Below, piece by piece: positions 10,371 to 22,329 of a stretch of DNA of 64,000 nucleotides (within the stretch, counting starts at the first letter, position 1; the number at the start of each line of letters is the position of its first letter). A program made the translations under genes and the position numbers. The notes beneath the pieces were generated by a model. The model was not told where the DNA came from, did not search any database, and saw nothing but the letters and a program-made list of their open reading frames with translations. Source of the DNA: Eurosta solidaginis (lineage: Eukaryota; Arthropoda; Insecta; Diptera; Tephritidae); contig NC_090319.1 in assembly GCF_040869045.1 (NCBI RefSeq), forward strand, positions 357,013,739-357,077,738, written 5' to 3'.

Positions 10371-11840
10371 ACTCAAGTACCAAATTAAAATCCTTAAAAA
10401 TATTTTGTCTTTTACAGATTATTTTATGCAAATTTTTTACATATGCTGTGAAACGAAAATCACTTTATATTACCTAATTTGATTTGCATAGCACGAACTT
10501 GAACTAAATTTGTGGCAGTAAATTATTAAAAACATTGAAAAGCACATGCCCTTACATACTCGTAAACATTCATACGTAGAAATATATGTCAATTTGAAGG
10601 TAAGTAAGTTGAAATTGAAAAAGTAAATAAATATGAATTTATTGCGGAAAATCTTTGAGAAATAAAAACATATAATTAAGTTGCAGCGAATCGCTATACG
10701 CCAACGTTGATGTGGTGCCACGTTGAAGACTGAAGATGCTTGCAACTTTTCAGATTTTCCGTTCATGCTGCGGTAAGTTTTCACATTTACTTGGCAGCCA
10801 ATGAACTGTAACACTTTACTGTGGATTGAATTCTGAAAAATCGTGTACATACAGTTTGAAGATGGGATTTTTTAAAATCGTTGTATTGAGGACGTCTAAA
10901 ATGGTCTTAACTTTATACATCCAATACTTATCCGTCCACATAGGGCAACGGCTAATGCCCGATTTTCTTAATAATTTCTACCGATTTAGTGCAACTGAAT
11001 GCATCGTTAAAAAAAAATTTTAGGTAATCATTTCTCAGCCATCATCCGGCAGCCCAGCAAACTATCAGCCTAAAGCTCAGTCTCACACATATTTTAGCAC
11101 TATCTTTTATTACGAAAATTTCAATAGAGCGTAAGTATAATTTTCACAATACACACATTGGTTGTGTGAAACGATTTCTTCAGAAGAGTTAAGGATAAAT
11201 CTTTGGAAATAAAATTATGAAAATCGGTAGATTATAATATAATGAATTCCTACTTAGGCCACCTAAACCTTTTTAAATTACTTTGCGTCCATTTCCGGTA
11301 TGGTTAACTCTATACCACTTAAATCGGGTAAAAGCACGCCCTTTTATTGTATGATAATAAACAACAAGACAAGCCTGGCACATATATAAGATTCAAGCCT
11401 TTTTCCACAATTGGCTACATTTTATAACTGGGTAATTTTCAAGAACCGAGTCCTTTGAAGAATCAGGTACTTTTTAAAAATCGTGTGATTTTTGTGAACA
11501 TAGTACTTTTTCAGAACTACATAAGTATCGAATGGATCGGAATTCCAAATACTTTCGAATAATCTCGAAATTGACTGGATTATGGTCCCGAGATGATCGC
11601 TAACACAATTCAATAATGCTTGCGAAACTATCCCCAAATGTATCTAAAAAATTCCTATAGGTGCAACTTAGGTATTTTAGTAGTATAAAGTGGCAACACC
11701 AACTAGTAATATTTTTGTTGAAATACGCCGTTACAAAACTTTGCGTTTGGTACCCATATTGGCATACCTTGTTTAATTAATTAACAAATAAAAGGGGTGG
11801 CATCCTTGTAAAATCGATCCAAGTGACAAAAGCCTTCGAA
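10370..11840. other. Unassigned stretch
   Basis: No recognisable gene, transposon or RNA. The open frames here lack known motifs. A/T-rich, with higher complexity than the repeat blocks on either side. Confidence 0.5.
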
Positions 11841-12235
11841 TAAGATAACAAATTGGTATTATTCCGTTAACTTTTCGACAGCGAGTTGATAACTTTTCGA
11901 TAGTAAATCGTTAACTTTTTGATAGCATATCGATATTTTTTCGATAAATAGGTAACATGCCGCCCGCTTTCGGTTTTGGTTTGGACTTTCAATCTTTCTT
12001 TTGCTCTTCCCTTCATTTCATTGCATTATTATACCGCTGTTACTTCAACCTTTTATTTTTTTTTTTTTTTGTTTCATCTTCCTCACATTTACTTTTTCTT
12101 TTCAGTTTTCGTTTCTTTTTCGTTAATCTTCATTTACTGATTTTCTGTCCAACGTCGCTCATATGAACTCTACCAGGTACATTGTACCCACATTACCCTA
12201 CGTAGGAACTACATTTACGCTTCCTGGTATGAAAT
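11840..12235 (-). repeat. TTATCGA 11-bp repeat family, copy 2
   Basis: Reverse-oriented short copy. From low to high coordinate it has TTATCGA-type units on the minus strand (about 11,865-11,955), a pyrimidine-rich tract (about 11,990-12,150, the complement of the purine tract in copy 1), then the head GGTACATTGTACCCAC and ATTACCCTACG (about 12,176-12,201). An exact TATCGATA is at 11,938-11,945. Confidence 0.6.
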
Positions 12236-12980
12236 GCGATAATTCTTTGATGAATCCGGGGAGTCACAGACAAAAAGGTGACTATAGCCTGCTTCAATAT
12301 CTTGACATGGATTGGATTTACCCCTCTTATTTGAACATGTCCCATGATGAGACAAATGGTGTCTGTTTACGCGTAGTGTCAGGCTGCTTCTCCTTATACC
12401 TCTACTAGTACTGTCGGACAACATCGTTTTCTACTATCCTCCATGCCTTAACGAGTATTTTTCAGCAGGTTCTTTTTGTATCACCTCGCGTTCTGTTGGC
12501 AAAATCCTTCCGTGCAGCCGCGGGTAGTGGAAGGCCTTCTCTCTTCACCTACAGGTATTGTCAGCAAGCCCCTTTCTACCAGTACAGGAATTCTTACCGA
12601 CCTTATAAATTTTTAAACTCGAATGCAATATTTAAATTTGTTTTTTTTTTGTTCGTATTGATGTTAAAAAACCACATACAGTAAGATAATGGAATATATT
12701 TTTGGCACGGTAAACATAAATAAAACTTGCATGTACTTTGTTTTTGTAAATTGATGAACTAATGTCAAAATCGTTAGGCGCCGGAAGTTGATGTATTAAA
12801 TCATATTAGAAAAGTACAAATCAGCTGTCACCGTGCTGCCACCTTGTATATTTCCGCCATGGGCTCCGCATATTTCTTCGATAATTCGCTTCAATTCCAT
12901 AAAATTTCTTTATTATCCGTTTCGTAGCCGTTATTTTTATGTTTCGTAAAATTGACTACGAAACAAAATACCTGCTGTCA
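12236..12980. other. Unassigned stretch
   Basis: Higher GC at 12,240-12,600. The minus strand reads as broken protein-like text there, but I cannot name it. A short T-run is at about 12,643-12,650. Probably transposon-derived; not proven. Confidence 0.35.
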
Positions 12981-12982
12981 TC

Positions 12983-13590
12983 AAGAAAAGAGTCGCCTTG
13001 GCAACCATGCCCCTGTTGGCAGTCATAATTTTGAACTAGTAACAGACTTGTTTATTTGGAAACCAACATTAACACAAATTACAACGTGAGCTCTGAAATC
13101 CAGCGAAGAATCACTTTTGTTAATAAGTGCTACTTTGGACTGCGTTGGCAATTGAAAAGTAAAGTGCCCCCTCGGCACGAGAAAATCATACTCTGTAAGT
13201 CACTAATATGATGCAGTAGCATAGACCATAACAACAAGAGATGAAGCGGCTCTGGGAGTGTTAGAGAGAAAAGTTCTTCGAAAGATTTAGGGATGATCTG
13301 TATGAGCTTCACAAATATATCAACGTACTTAGTCCAGCAAACAAGAACGCCTACACTGGCCAAGCCATATTATGCTAATGAAAGATGAGGGCCCGGCTAA
13401 GAAAGTATTTTTATACGGAGGCAGAAGAAGAGAGTGGTTCACATTCCACTGGAAGTACTGGATGGAAAACGATTTAAATTACCATGGTGTTACTAATTGG
13501 AGCCAATTAGCATAACGAAGAAGCGACTGGTGCGCCTTGTTGGACGGTCACAACCGTTTAAACGATTAAGCGCCAATTAAGTAAGTAATT
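12983..13590 (+). pseudogene. RTE-like LINE reverse transcriptase end, remnant A
   Basis: This decayed copy of the C-terminal part of a non-LTR reverse transcriptase is collinear with the better copy at 22,330-23,200. It starts at GCCTTGGCAACCA and runs to the family 3' end GCGCCAATTAAGTAAGTAA (13,570-13,588). It carries several stops. About 50 bases that encode GPLRVGDGEYRRR in the better copy are missing near 13,288. It has no function. Confidence 0.8.
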
Positions 13591-13599
13591 AAAATTAGC

Positions 13600-14345
13600 T
13601 GCACAAATTTTAAACTGATAAGTCAGTTGCATCCAAAAGGTTACAACTATACTCCAATAAATACAAAATAGAATAATCGCAGACCATCCTCTTTAAAGAT
13701 TAATCGCACGAGCAATTATGAACTACAAAACTTTAGATTTTCATATAACAAAACCACTGTGCGACTACAAATTGTGATATTCTGATGTTTTTCATAACAA
13801 AGTAACAACCGCAACAAGGACCAAAAGAATCAAATGCAGGCAACAAATAAAATTATGCGAAAGAAAACAAAATATGTTGCATAAAGTGTAGTTAAAGAAA
13901 ATGAAATGTGTGCAAAACACTTGGCGCAAGTTTATCTGATTTGCAAAACTTTCAAAGACTTCACATAAGTTGCCCTGCATATGAGTAAGTGAGTTTCTCA
14001 CATTTTTTATGTCATAAAATTTTGCAAAACAAGGAAAAACAAATTCATCGGCAGGCATACTTTTCTAGGATAAATTAACGTTGATATGATACAAACACAC
14101 ATACACACATACTTATAAAGCAGTGCAGTTGATTTTATGGCCAAAAAAGTGTAAGCAACCACAGAATGTCAAACATTTGCCAAGTAGGTTAATAAATTTA
14201 TATCACTGCAGCCCATCTGCGCCGAAACTCGTACACGTGTCTTGAACACTATTTTATGATTTTCTTTTAAATAACTTAATAACTAATATTTAGATATCAC
14301 ATAATATGTTCACACTGAAGTGCATAACTCTTACGGAATGTGTGC
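13600..14345. other. Unassigned A/T-rich stretch
   Basis: No recognisable gene or repeat apart from short ACAC/ACAT simple sequence near 14,092-14,115. Confidence 0.5.
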
Positions 14346-14349
14346 AATT

Positions 14350-17300
14350 TGTTACACTCAGTTGAGCAGAGCTTACAGAGTATATTAACTTTGATTCGAT
14401 AACGGTTCGTTGTACAGGTATAAAGGAATCGAGATAGATAGATAGACATCCATATATCAAAATCATCAGTATCGAAAAAAAATTGTATTGAGCCATGTCC
14501 GTCCGTCTGTCCGTTAACACGATAATTTGAGTAAATTTGAGGTATCTTGATGAAATTTGGTGGTTAGGTTCCTGGTTCCTCATCTCAGATCGCTATTTAA
14601 AATGAACGATATCGGACTATAACCACGCCCACTTTTTCGATATCGAAAATTTCGAGAAACCGAAAAAATGCGATAATTCATTTCCAAAGACGGATATAGC
14701 AATGAAACTTGGTAGTGGGGTTGACCTTATGATGCAGAATAGAAAATTAGTAAAATTTTGGACAATAGGCGTGGCACCGCCCACTTTTAAAAGAATGTAA
14801 TTTAAAAGTTTTGCAATCTGTAATTTGCCAATCGCTGAAGATATCATGAAGAAATTTGGCAAGAACGTAACTGCTATTTCTATATGTACGCTAAATAAAT
14901 ACTAGAAAAATCGGATGAAGAACACGCCCACTTTTTAAAAAAAAATTTTTTAAAGTCAAATTTTAACAAAAAATTTAATATCTCTACAGTATATAAGTAA
15001 ATTATGTAAATATTCAACCCCAGTAATGATATGGTGCAACAAAATACAACAATAAAAGAAAATTTCAAAACAGGCGTGGGTCCGGCCTTTTTCATTTAGT
15101 TTGTCTAGAATACCTTTAATGCCATAAGTCGAACAAAAATTTACAAATCCTTCTGAACTTTTGTAGGGGCATAGATTTTATGACTGCAACTGTTTTTTGT
15201 GCAAATGGGCGAAATCGGTTGAAGCCACACCCAGTTTTTATACACAGTCGAACGTCTGTCCTTCCGCTCGGCCGTTAACACGATAACTTGAACAAAAACC
15301 GATATATCTTTACTAAACTTAGTCCGCGTAATTACCTGAATTCACTTTACCTCGGTATAAAAAATGACCGAAATCCGATTATAACCACGCCCACTTTTTC
15401 GATATCGAAAATTACGAAAAATAAAAAAAAATGCCATAATTCTATACCAAATACGAAAAAAGGGATGGAACATGGTAATTGGATTGGTTTATTGACGCAA
15501 AATATAACTTTAGAAAAACTTTGTAAAATGGGTGTGACACCTACCATATTAAGTAGATGAAAATGAAAAAGTTTTGCAGGGCGAAATCAAAATCCCTTGG
15601 AATCTTAGCAGGAACACTATTCGTGGTAATACATATATAAATAAATTAGCGGTACCCGACAGATGATGTTCTGCGTCACCCTGGTCCACATTTTGTTCGA
15701 TATCTCGAAAACGTCTTCACATATACAACTAAGGGCCACTCCTTTTTATACCCTATTTAGTGCCTTTAATTTGATACCCATATCATACAAATACATTATA
15801 AAGTCACCCCTGGTCCACCTTTATGGCGATACCTCGAAAAGGCGTCCACCTATAAAACTAAGGCCCACTCCCTTTTAAAATACTCATTAACACCTTTTAT
15901 TTGATACCCATATCGCACAAACACATTCTAGAGTCACCCCTGGTCCACCTTTTTGGCGATATCTCGAAAAGGCGTCCACCTATAGAACCAAGACCCACTC
16001 TCTTTTAAAATAGTCATTAACGCCATTTATTTGATATCCATATCGTACAAACACATTATAAAGTCACCCCTGGTCCACCTTTATGGCGATACCTCGAAAA
16101 GGCGTCCACCTATAGAACCAAGGCCCACTCTCTTTTAAAATAGTTATTAACGCCATTTATTTGATACCCATATCGTACAAACACATTATAAAGTCACCCC
16201 TGGTCCACCTTTATGGCGATACCTCGAAAAGGCGTCCACCTATAGAACCAAGGCCCACTCTCTTTTAAAATAGTCATTAACGCCATTTATTTGATACCCA
16301 TATCTTACAAACACATTATAAAGTCACCCCTGGTCCACCTTTATGGCGATATCTCGAAAAGGCGTCCACCTATAAAACCAAGGCCCACTCTCTTTTAAAA
16401 TAGTCATTAACGCCATTTATTTGATACCCATATCATACAAACACATTTTAAAGTCACCCCTGGTCCACCTTTATGGCGATACCTCGAAAAGGCGTCCACC
16501 TATAAAACTAAGGCCCACTCCCTTTTAAAATACTCATTAACACCTTTCATTTGATTCCCATATCGCACAAACACATTCTAGAGTCAACCCTGGTCCACCT
16601 TTATGGCGACATCTCGAAAAGGCGTCCACCTATAGAACTAAGGCCCACTCCCTTTTAAAATACTCATTAACACCTTTCATTTGATACCCATATCGTACAA
16701 GCACATTCTAGAGTCACCCCTGGCCCAACTTTATGGCGATATCTCGAAAAGGCGTCCACCTATAGAACTAAGGCCCACTCCCTTTTAATATACTCATTAA
16801 CACCTTTCATTTGATACCAATGTCGTACAAGCACATTCTAGAGTCACCCCTGGCCCAACTTTATGGCGATATCTCGAAAAGGCGTCCACCTATAGAACTA
16901 AGGCCCACTCCCTTTTAAAATACTCATTAACGCCTTTCATTTGATACCCATATCGTACAAGCACATTCTAGAGTCACCCCTGGCCCACCTTTATGGCGAT
17001 ATCTGGAAAAGGCGTCCACCTATAGAACTAAGGGCCACTCCCTTTTACAATACTCATTAACACCTTTCATTTGATACCCATGTCGTACAAGCACATTCTA
17101 GAGTCACCCCTGGCCCACCTTTATGGCGATATCTCGAAAAGGCGTCCACCTATAGAACTAAGGCCCACTCCCTTTTAATATACTCATTAACACCTTTCAT
17201 TTGATACCCATGTCGTACAAGCACATTCTAGAGTCACCCCTGGCCCACCTTTATGGCGATATCTGGAAAAGGCGTCCACCTATAGAACTAAGGCCCACTC

Positions 17301-18409
17301 CCTTTTAAAATACTCATTAACACCTTTCATTTGATACCCATATCGTACAAGCACATTCTAGAGTCACCCCTGGCCCACCTTTATGGCGATATCTGGAAAA
17401 GGCGTCCACCTATAGAACTAAGGCCCACTCCCTTTTAAAATACTCATTAACACCTTTCATTTGATACCCATATCGTACAAGCACATTCTAGAGTCACCCC
17501 TGGCCCACCTTTATGGCGATATCTCGAAAAGGCGTCCACCTATAGAACTAAGGCCCACTCCCTTTTAAAATACTCATTAACACCTTTCATTTGATACCCA
17601 TATCGTACAAGCACATTCTAGAGTCACCCCTGGCCCACCTTTATGGCGATATCTCGAAAAGGCGTCCACCTATAGAACTAAGGCCCACTCCCTTTTAAAA
17701 CACTCATTAACACCTTTCATTTGATACCCATATCGTACAAGCACATTCTAGAGTCACCCCTGGCCCACCTTTATGGCGATACCTCGAAAAGGCGTCCACC
17801 TATAGAACTAAGGCCCACTCCCTTTTAAAATACTCATTAACACCTTTCATTTGATACCCATATCGTACAAGCACATTCTAGAGTCACCCCTGGCCACCTT
17901 TATGGCGATATCTCGAAAAGGTCCACCTTTATGGCAATATCCCGAAAAGACGTCCACCTATAGAACCAAGGCCGACTCCCTTTTAAAATACTCATTAACA
18001 CCTTTCATTTGATACCCATATCGTACAAGCAAATTCTAGAGGCACCCCTGGCCCACCTTTATGGCGATATCTCGAAAAGGCGTCCACCTATAGAACTAAG
18101 GCCCATTCCCTTTTAAAATACTCATTAACACCTTTCATTTGATACCCATATCGTACAAGCACATTCTAGAGTCACCCCTGGCCCACCTTTATGGCGATAT
18201 CTCGAAAGGCGTCCACCTATAGAACTATGGCTTATTCCCTTTTAAAATACTCTTTAATACCTTCTATTTGATACCCATGTCATACAAACATATTGCAGGG
18301 TTACCCTAGTTTTATTTTCCTACATGGTGATTGTCCCTTATTTTGTCTGCAAAGCACTCAGCTGAGTATGTAATGTTCGGTTACACCCGAACTTAGCCTT
18401 CCTTACTTG
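14350..18409 (+). mobile_element. Helitron-like non-autonomous element with internal minisatellite
   Basis: A ~4.06-kb non-coding element. The 5' side begins near ACTCAGTTGAGCAGAGC (14,355) and includes CATGTCCGTCCGTCTGTCCG near 14,495 and repeated CCACGCCCACTTTT segments. The middle is a 130-bp tandem array. The 3' end has ACTCAGCTGAGTAT, a perfect hairpin GTTCGG-TTACAC-CCGAAC (18,375-18,392), then CTTACTTG (18,402-18,409) followed by T-rich host sequence. A 3' hairpin about 10 bases before a fixed terminus, no terminal inverted repeats, subterminal inverted ACTCAGCTG motifs and central tandem repeats match Helitron-like (HINE/DINE-1-type) elements as I know them. Relatives: 57,296-59,040 (three units) and 23,511-24,046 and 31,319-31,852 (none), all in the opposite orientation. 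Confidence 0.75.
15690..18290. repeat. 130-bp minisatellite, 20 units
   Basis: The anchor GGCGTCCACCTAT recurs every 130 bp: 15,841, 15,971, 16,101, 16,231, 16,361, 16,491, 16,621, 16,751, 16,881, 17,011, 17,141, 17,271, 17,401, 17,531, 17,661 and 17,791, then 17,949, 18,079 and 18,208. A diverged first unit is near 15,711. Edge units are diverged; central units are nearly identical. Two subtypes form blocks: AACGCCATTTATTTGAT with CTGGTCCACC (about 15,980-16,450) and AACACCTTTCATTTGAT with CTGGCCCACC (about 16,660-18,180). No unit encodes a conserved protein. Confidence 0.95.
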
Positions 18410-18419
18410 TTTTTTAAAT

Positions 18420-18950
18420 GATTTTCCGGCCTCGTGAGTGTTAAAGTAGTACTGGGGGCTACAGTGCGTATGAGTAACTTTGAAGTGTCATTTGCAAAGC
18501 TTTGCAGATATCTCTTTGTAAATTCAAGGTCATACATGCATTAATAGAGCATATCCATGTATGTGCGTGTATATAAGAAGTTCCTAATTTTCATAATTAG
18601 ATGCGTGCGAAATCCTTAAAAGCTGTTAAGACATATTCACTTTTGGTTTTAGGGCAGCTTTCGTTGTTGTTATTCAATAGGAATGTATGCGTTTGCATTC
18701 GACTGTATCTAAATAAAAGATCTTTTGGTTTTCTCTTTAAACTGAATTATCTAAAAATATTCCTAGAAAAAGGCTCTGTCTAAATAAAAGATCCTTAAAT
18801 TAGGCTTAGAGATAGTGGTTGATTAGACATCTGCTTTTTTCGGAAACCTAAATGAGAAAAATAAACTGGTATGATTAAGAATGCCGGGTTGCAACCAAAA
18901 GAAAAGACGATAACTATAGGGCTACGTTAAAAAAAGCACAACAATAAGAG
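18420..18950. other. Unassigned stretch
   Basis: Nothing recognisable except an exact TCAAGGTCA (18,524-18,532), the FTZ-F1/ERR monomer site, which could be chance. Confidence 0.45.
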
Positions 18951-18954
18951 TATG

Positions 18955-20150
18955 TGAACGCTACCGCGAGATGAAAACGGATGCGGGACACCTTTACAGG
19001 AACAAAAAGCAGAGGCTGAACGACGTGAGTGCGAGTAGATTAAGCTGCAGGCCGCCAGGAATAACGCCCGCATATTTTACCAAAAAAGTCGGCGACAGAC
19101 GAAAGATATTAAGTTCGGTGAAAATTTCTGTAGGACCGAAATGGTGACCTTGTAACCGATTTCCAGAGGGTACATAGATTAGGAAGGGGATACTTCTCTG
19201 TTCTGCTTAATGGATACAGCGATTTATCGCACATTGATGACGATCCCGAATTCGCAATCGATGATGATGGAACTAATATCCCCCCCACCCGATTACGACG
19301 AAGTCAGAATGGATATAACCACATTAAAAAACAACAAGGCCGCGGGTGCTGATAGATTTCCTGCGGCGCTATTCAAATACGGCGGCGAGGATTTGGTGAG
19401 GCGCAAGCAAGCATGCCTGATGATAGGAATCTAATTGGCCTTTGTCCAGTCTACTAGAAAGGGGATCCTGCAAACTGCGTCAACTATCACAGAATCAGCC
19501 TTCTTAGAAGAGTAAAAGATTTAAGTTCACCTTGAATCGGCTAATTGGGCCCTATTAGTGTGGTTTCAGGCCTGGTAAAATTACTATTGAAAAAATCGTG
19601 GGAAAAACCTTAGAAATTTACACACATCAACTCTTCGCACGAAAATGATCTGCTTTTATGGCGCTATGTCTGATTTTGGTTTCCCCACAAAACGTATACG
19701 GCTGTGTAAAATGACGTTGAACAACACCAACAGCTCAGTTAGAATTGCGAAGGGCCTTTTAAACCGTTCAAAACTAAACGAGTCTCAGACAGGGTAAGCT
19801 CTTATCATGCGATTTCTTTAATTTTATGCTGGAGAAAATAACACTACCTGCAGAACTTAACCGCTCTAGAACAGAATTCTATTAAAGCGTGCAATAACTG
19901 GCGGATGCTGGTGACATTGATATAATTGACCTGAACACCTGCTTACTCCAGACTGGAAAGATGATGCTCCGGCTAAAAAAAAAGGTCACAGGAAGAGGGT
20001 GGTCTCCACTCGGATGGAAGGATCAGGTGGGAAACGATTTAAATTCCCGTGGTGTTACCAATTGGCTCCAGTTAACCCAGCCAAAAAGCGATAGGCGCGA
20101 ATTGTTGGACGGCCATAACCATTTAAACGGCTAAGCGCCAATTAATTGAG
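18955..20150 (+). pseudogene. RTE-like LINE, internally deleted remnant B
   Basis: The upstream part reads ERYREMKTDAG (about 18,958) and, in an open frame at 19,210-19,434, the block MDITTLKNNKAAGADRFPAA then LFKYGGEDLV. This is the start of the reverse transcriptase domain in RTE-like endonuclease/RT proteins. A decayed copy of the next block lies near 19,440-19,500. A large gap follows: AAELNRS and the YADD region are recognisable near 19,850-19,925 and the C-terminal end near 19,965-20,130, finishing with GCGCCAATTAATTGAGTAA. Most of the palm domain is lost. It shares its 3' end with remnants at 13.0 and 22.3 kb. Confidence 0.75.
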
Positions 20151-20599
20151 TAACTAAATGAAAAAATATATTCCGAAGTAGGCGCACTGACGAGAGCAAT
20201 GATTTTTAGTATCTCTCATTATTTTTAAACGCATTTCGGCGCCCTATCGAAGCTTCTTTGCACTCTTTGGATAATCGAGCCAGATCGAAATGCTGCTCTT
20301 ACTCTCAGTCTGAAGCTTTATTGGAGTCTTTGTAATCTAGATACATATATTAGGGTTGAACGAATGTGAGTCAAATTTAGATCTTACGCTTTTAAATTTG
20401 AAAAATTTAAAAAAAAAAATATGCACCGTCGAAGTCTTAGGATCTTAGGACACGCAAAGGCGAGTACTGTTTCTTCCACAGGTACTTTTTTGAACCGGGT
20501 AATTTTATGAAAAGGGTACCTTTTTAGAACCAAATAAGCTACTCAGCCAACAAACGCACTTAAAGTGATGGCATACTAATTGTAATAAAAGTCCAGATG

Positions 20600-20982
20600 A
20601 GAGAAGGTAATATTAAAAATAAAAAATAAAATAAATATAAGGCGCGATAACCTCCGTAGAGATCTAAGGCCGAGCTTCTCTTCCAATTTGCGTCGTGTTC
20701 CTCTTGATTTTCCCTACAAATTGGCCGGACGGGATCTACATGTTTTATACCGACTCCGAACGGCATCTGCAAGACAGATGAGTTTTCACTGAGAGCTTTT
20801 CATGGCACAAATACACTCGGAGCGCTTGCCAAACACTGCTGAGGGGCGACCCCGCTTAGAAAAATTTTCTTCTAATTGAAAAACCTTATTTCTAAAATTT
20901 TGATGTTGCTTTGCCCGCGGTTCGAACCCAGGGCATACGGTGTGGTAGGCGGAGCACGCTACCATCACACCACGGTGGCCAC
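20600..20982 (-). mobile_element. tRNA-derived SINE (family B), copy 1
   Basis: On the minus strand the head reads ACCGTGGTGTGATGGTAGCG (an A-box-like D arm) then CCCTGGGTTCGAACC (B box), the two internal RNA polymerase III promoter elements of a tRNA. A ~250-bp body follows with GCGGGGTCGCCCC, TCTTGCAGATGCCGTTCGG and ATAAAACATGTAGATCC, ending in an A/T tail (ATATTTATTTTATTTTTTAT). The tRNA part is not a functional tRNA because the body continues from it. Best preserved of four copies here. Confidence 0.8.
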
Positions 20983-21389
20983 CGGGGCGTTGAAAAAGAA
21001 GATCCCATAGAAACAGTTAGTACTACTGAGATCTTTTATTTTAACAGGGTTGATTTTCCAATGTTCTTGAAAAAAGCTTTTTTTTTTTGATACACTCTAA
21101 CATATACTAATTTTGGGATAACAAATGCTTTTCAGATTTCCCAACAAAGAGTTAATTAAGGTGCATCACATAAAATCAACACTCACTCATGCAAAGGTAT
21201 CATGAATCTTTGGAAAACAAAAGTGGACAAAAAGCAGAAAAGTTTGATAACTAAGCAACTTTGATTTGGCACGATTTCACGAAATAATTTTAATCCCTAT
21301 GGTAAAGGGTTTTTACTTGAAAAAATCACATAGCATATTTTTATCAAACGCTTTTTTCGTGTTCATCAATGTTACCAAATAACACGAAA

Positions 21390-21752
21390 TTGATAAATAA
21401 AATAAATGCAAGTCGTGATATACTTCCGAAGAGAATTTAGGCCGAGCTTCTCTTTCAAATTGCGGCGTGCTCTTTTTAATTTTTCCAACGAATTGACGTG
21501 ACGGGAACGACATGTTTTACGCGGACCCCGAACGGCGTCTGCAAGACAGATAAGTTTTTACTTAAAAGCTTTTATGGCAGAAATACACTCGTAGTTTTAG
21601 CCATATCTCTGCCTAGGGGCGACCCCGCTTAGAAAATCTTTGTTTTTAATTAAAAAACTTATTTCTTAATATTTGATGTTGCTTTGCCCGGATCTTGGAT
21701 TCAGGATCTTCTCTGCGGTAGCCGAAGCTCGCTACCACCACACCACGGTTGC
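21390..21752 (-). mobile_element. tRNA-derived SINE (family B), copy 2
   Basis: Same family and orientation as the copy at 20.6-21.0 kb: a CCGTGGTGTGGTGGTAGCGA head, the same body landmarks (GGGGTCGCCCC, TCTTGCAGACGCCGTTCGG, GTAAAACATGTCG) and a tail TGCATTTATTTTATTTATC. The B box is mutated (CTGAATCCAAG in place of TGGGTTCGAAC). Confidence 0.75.
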
Positions 21753-22329
21753 TGTGAACACTTGTTCGTTAGAGATATCGGCGGTAAAGGAATATAATTA
21801 TTTGATTCAACGTAATGAGATATATATCTATGCATCGGAGAGAGGACAAAGCTGCGCCGATTTGCATTTATTTCAATACAAGTTTTTATCCGCGGCTACG
21901 CCCGCATGGAAGAAATAAACTAGGTGATTTAACAGCAATTGATTCAAATCCTTTGTTTTGTACAAAAATATTTTTTTTTACTGCAACTTATCTCGGTAAA
22001 CAATATTTTTGAATTTATTATTTTCCGTACGTATAAAAATATTTCTGGCTTTCGCGAGCAACCAACATAAAGTTGATTGTGAAGCAAGCAAGGAGAACCT
22101 ATATTCCTGTATCTTTAAGTGTATGCTGTGACTCGAAATGGTTGTGAAATCATCACGCGAAGTTGTTTCGAAAAGTTAGCAAAGTGATCCCGGAGGAAAC
22201 TTTATTTAATTCAGCAATGACTTCGAAGTAACCCTACTTTTGAATTTTACCTTACACATCTTCTGACAGCTCCCAACCCTGCGCCCCAAATGATCCCTTA
22301 CCATATTAAATAGAGCCAATTTGAGCGCT

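Noticed and set aside
12236..12600. Protein-like text on the minus strand in a GC-richer segment
   Set aside because: No frame stays open and no motif could be matched to a known family, so no coding call was made.
15690..18290. CRISPR-like regular repeats
   Set aside because: The 130-bp units are contiguous with no unique spacers, in a eukaryotic transposon; this is a minisatellite.
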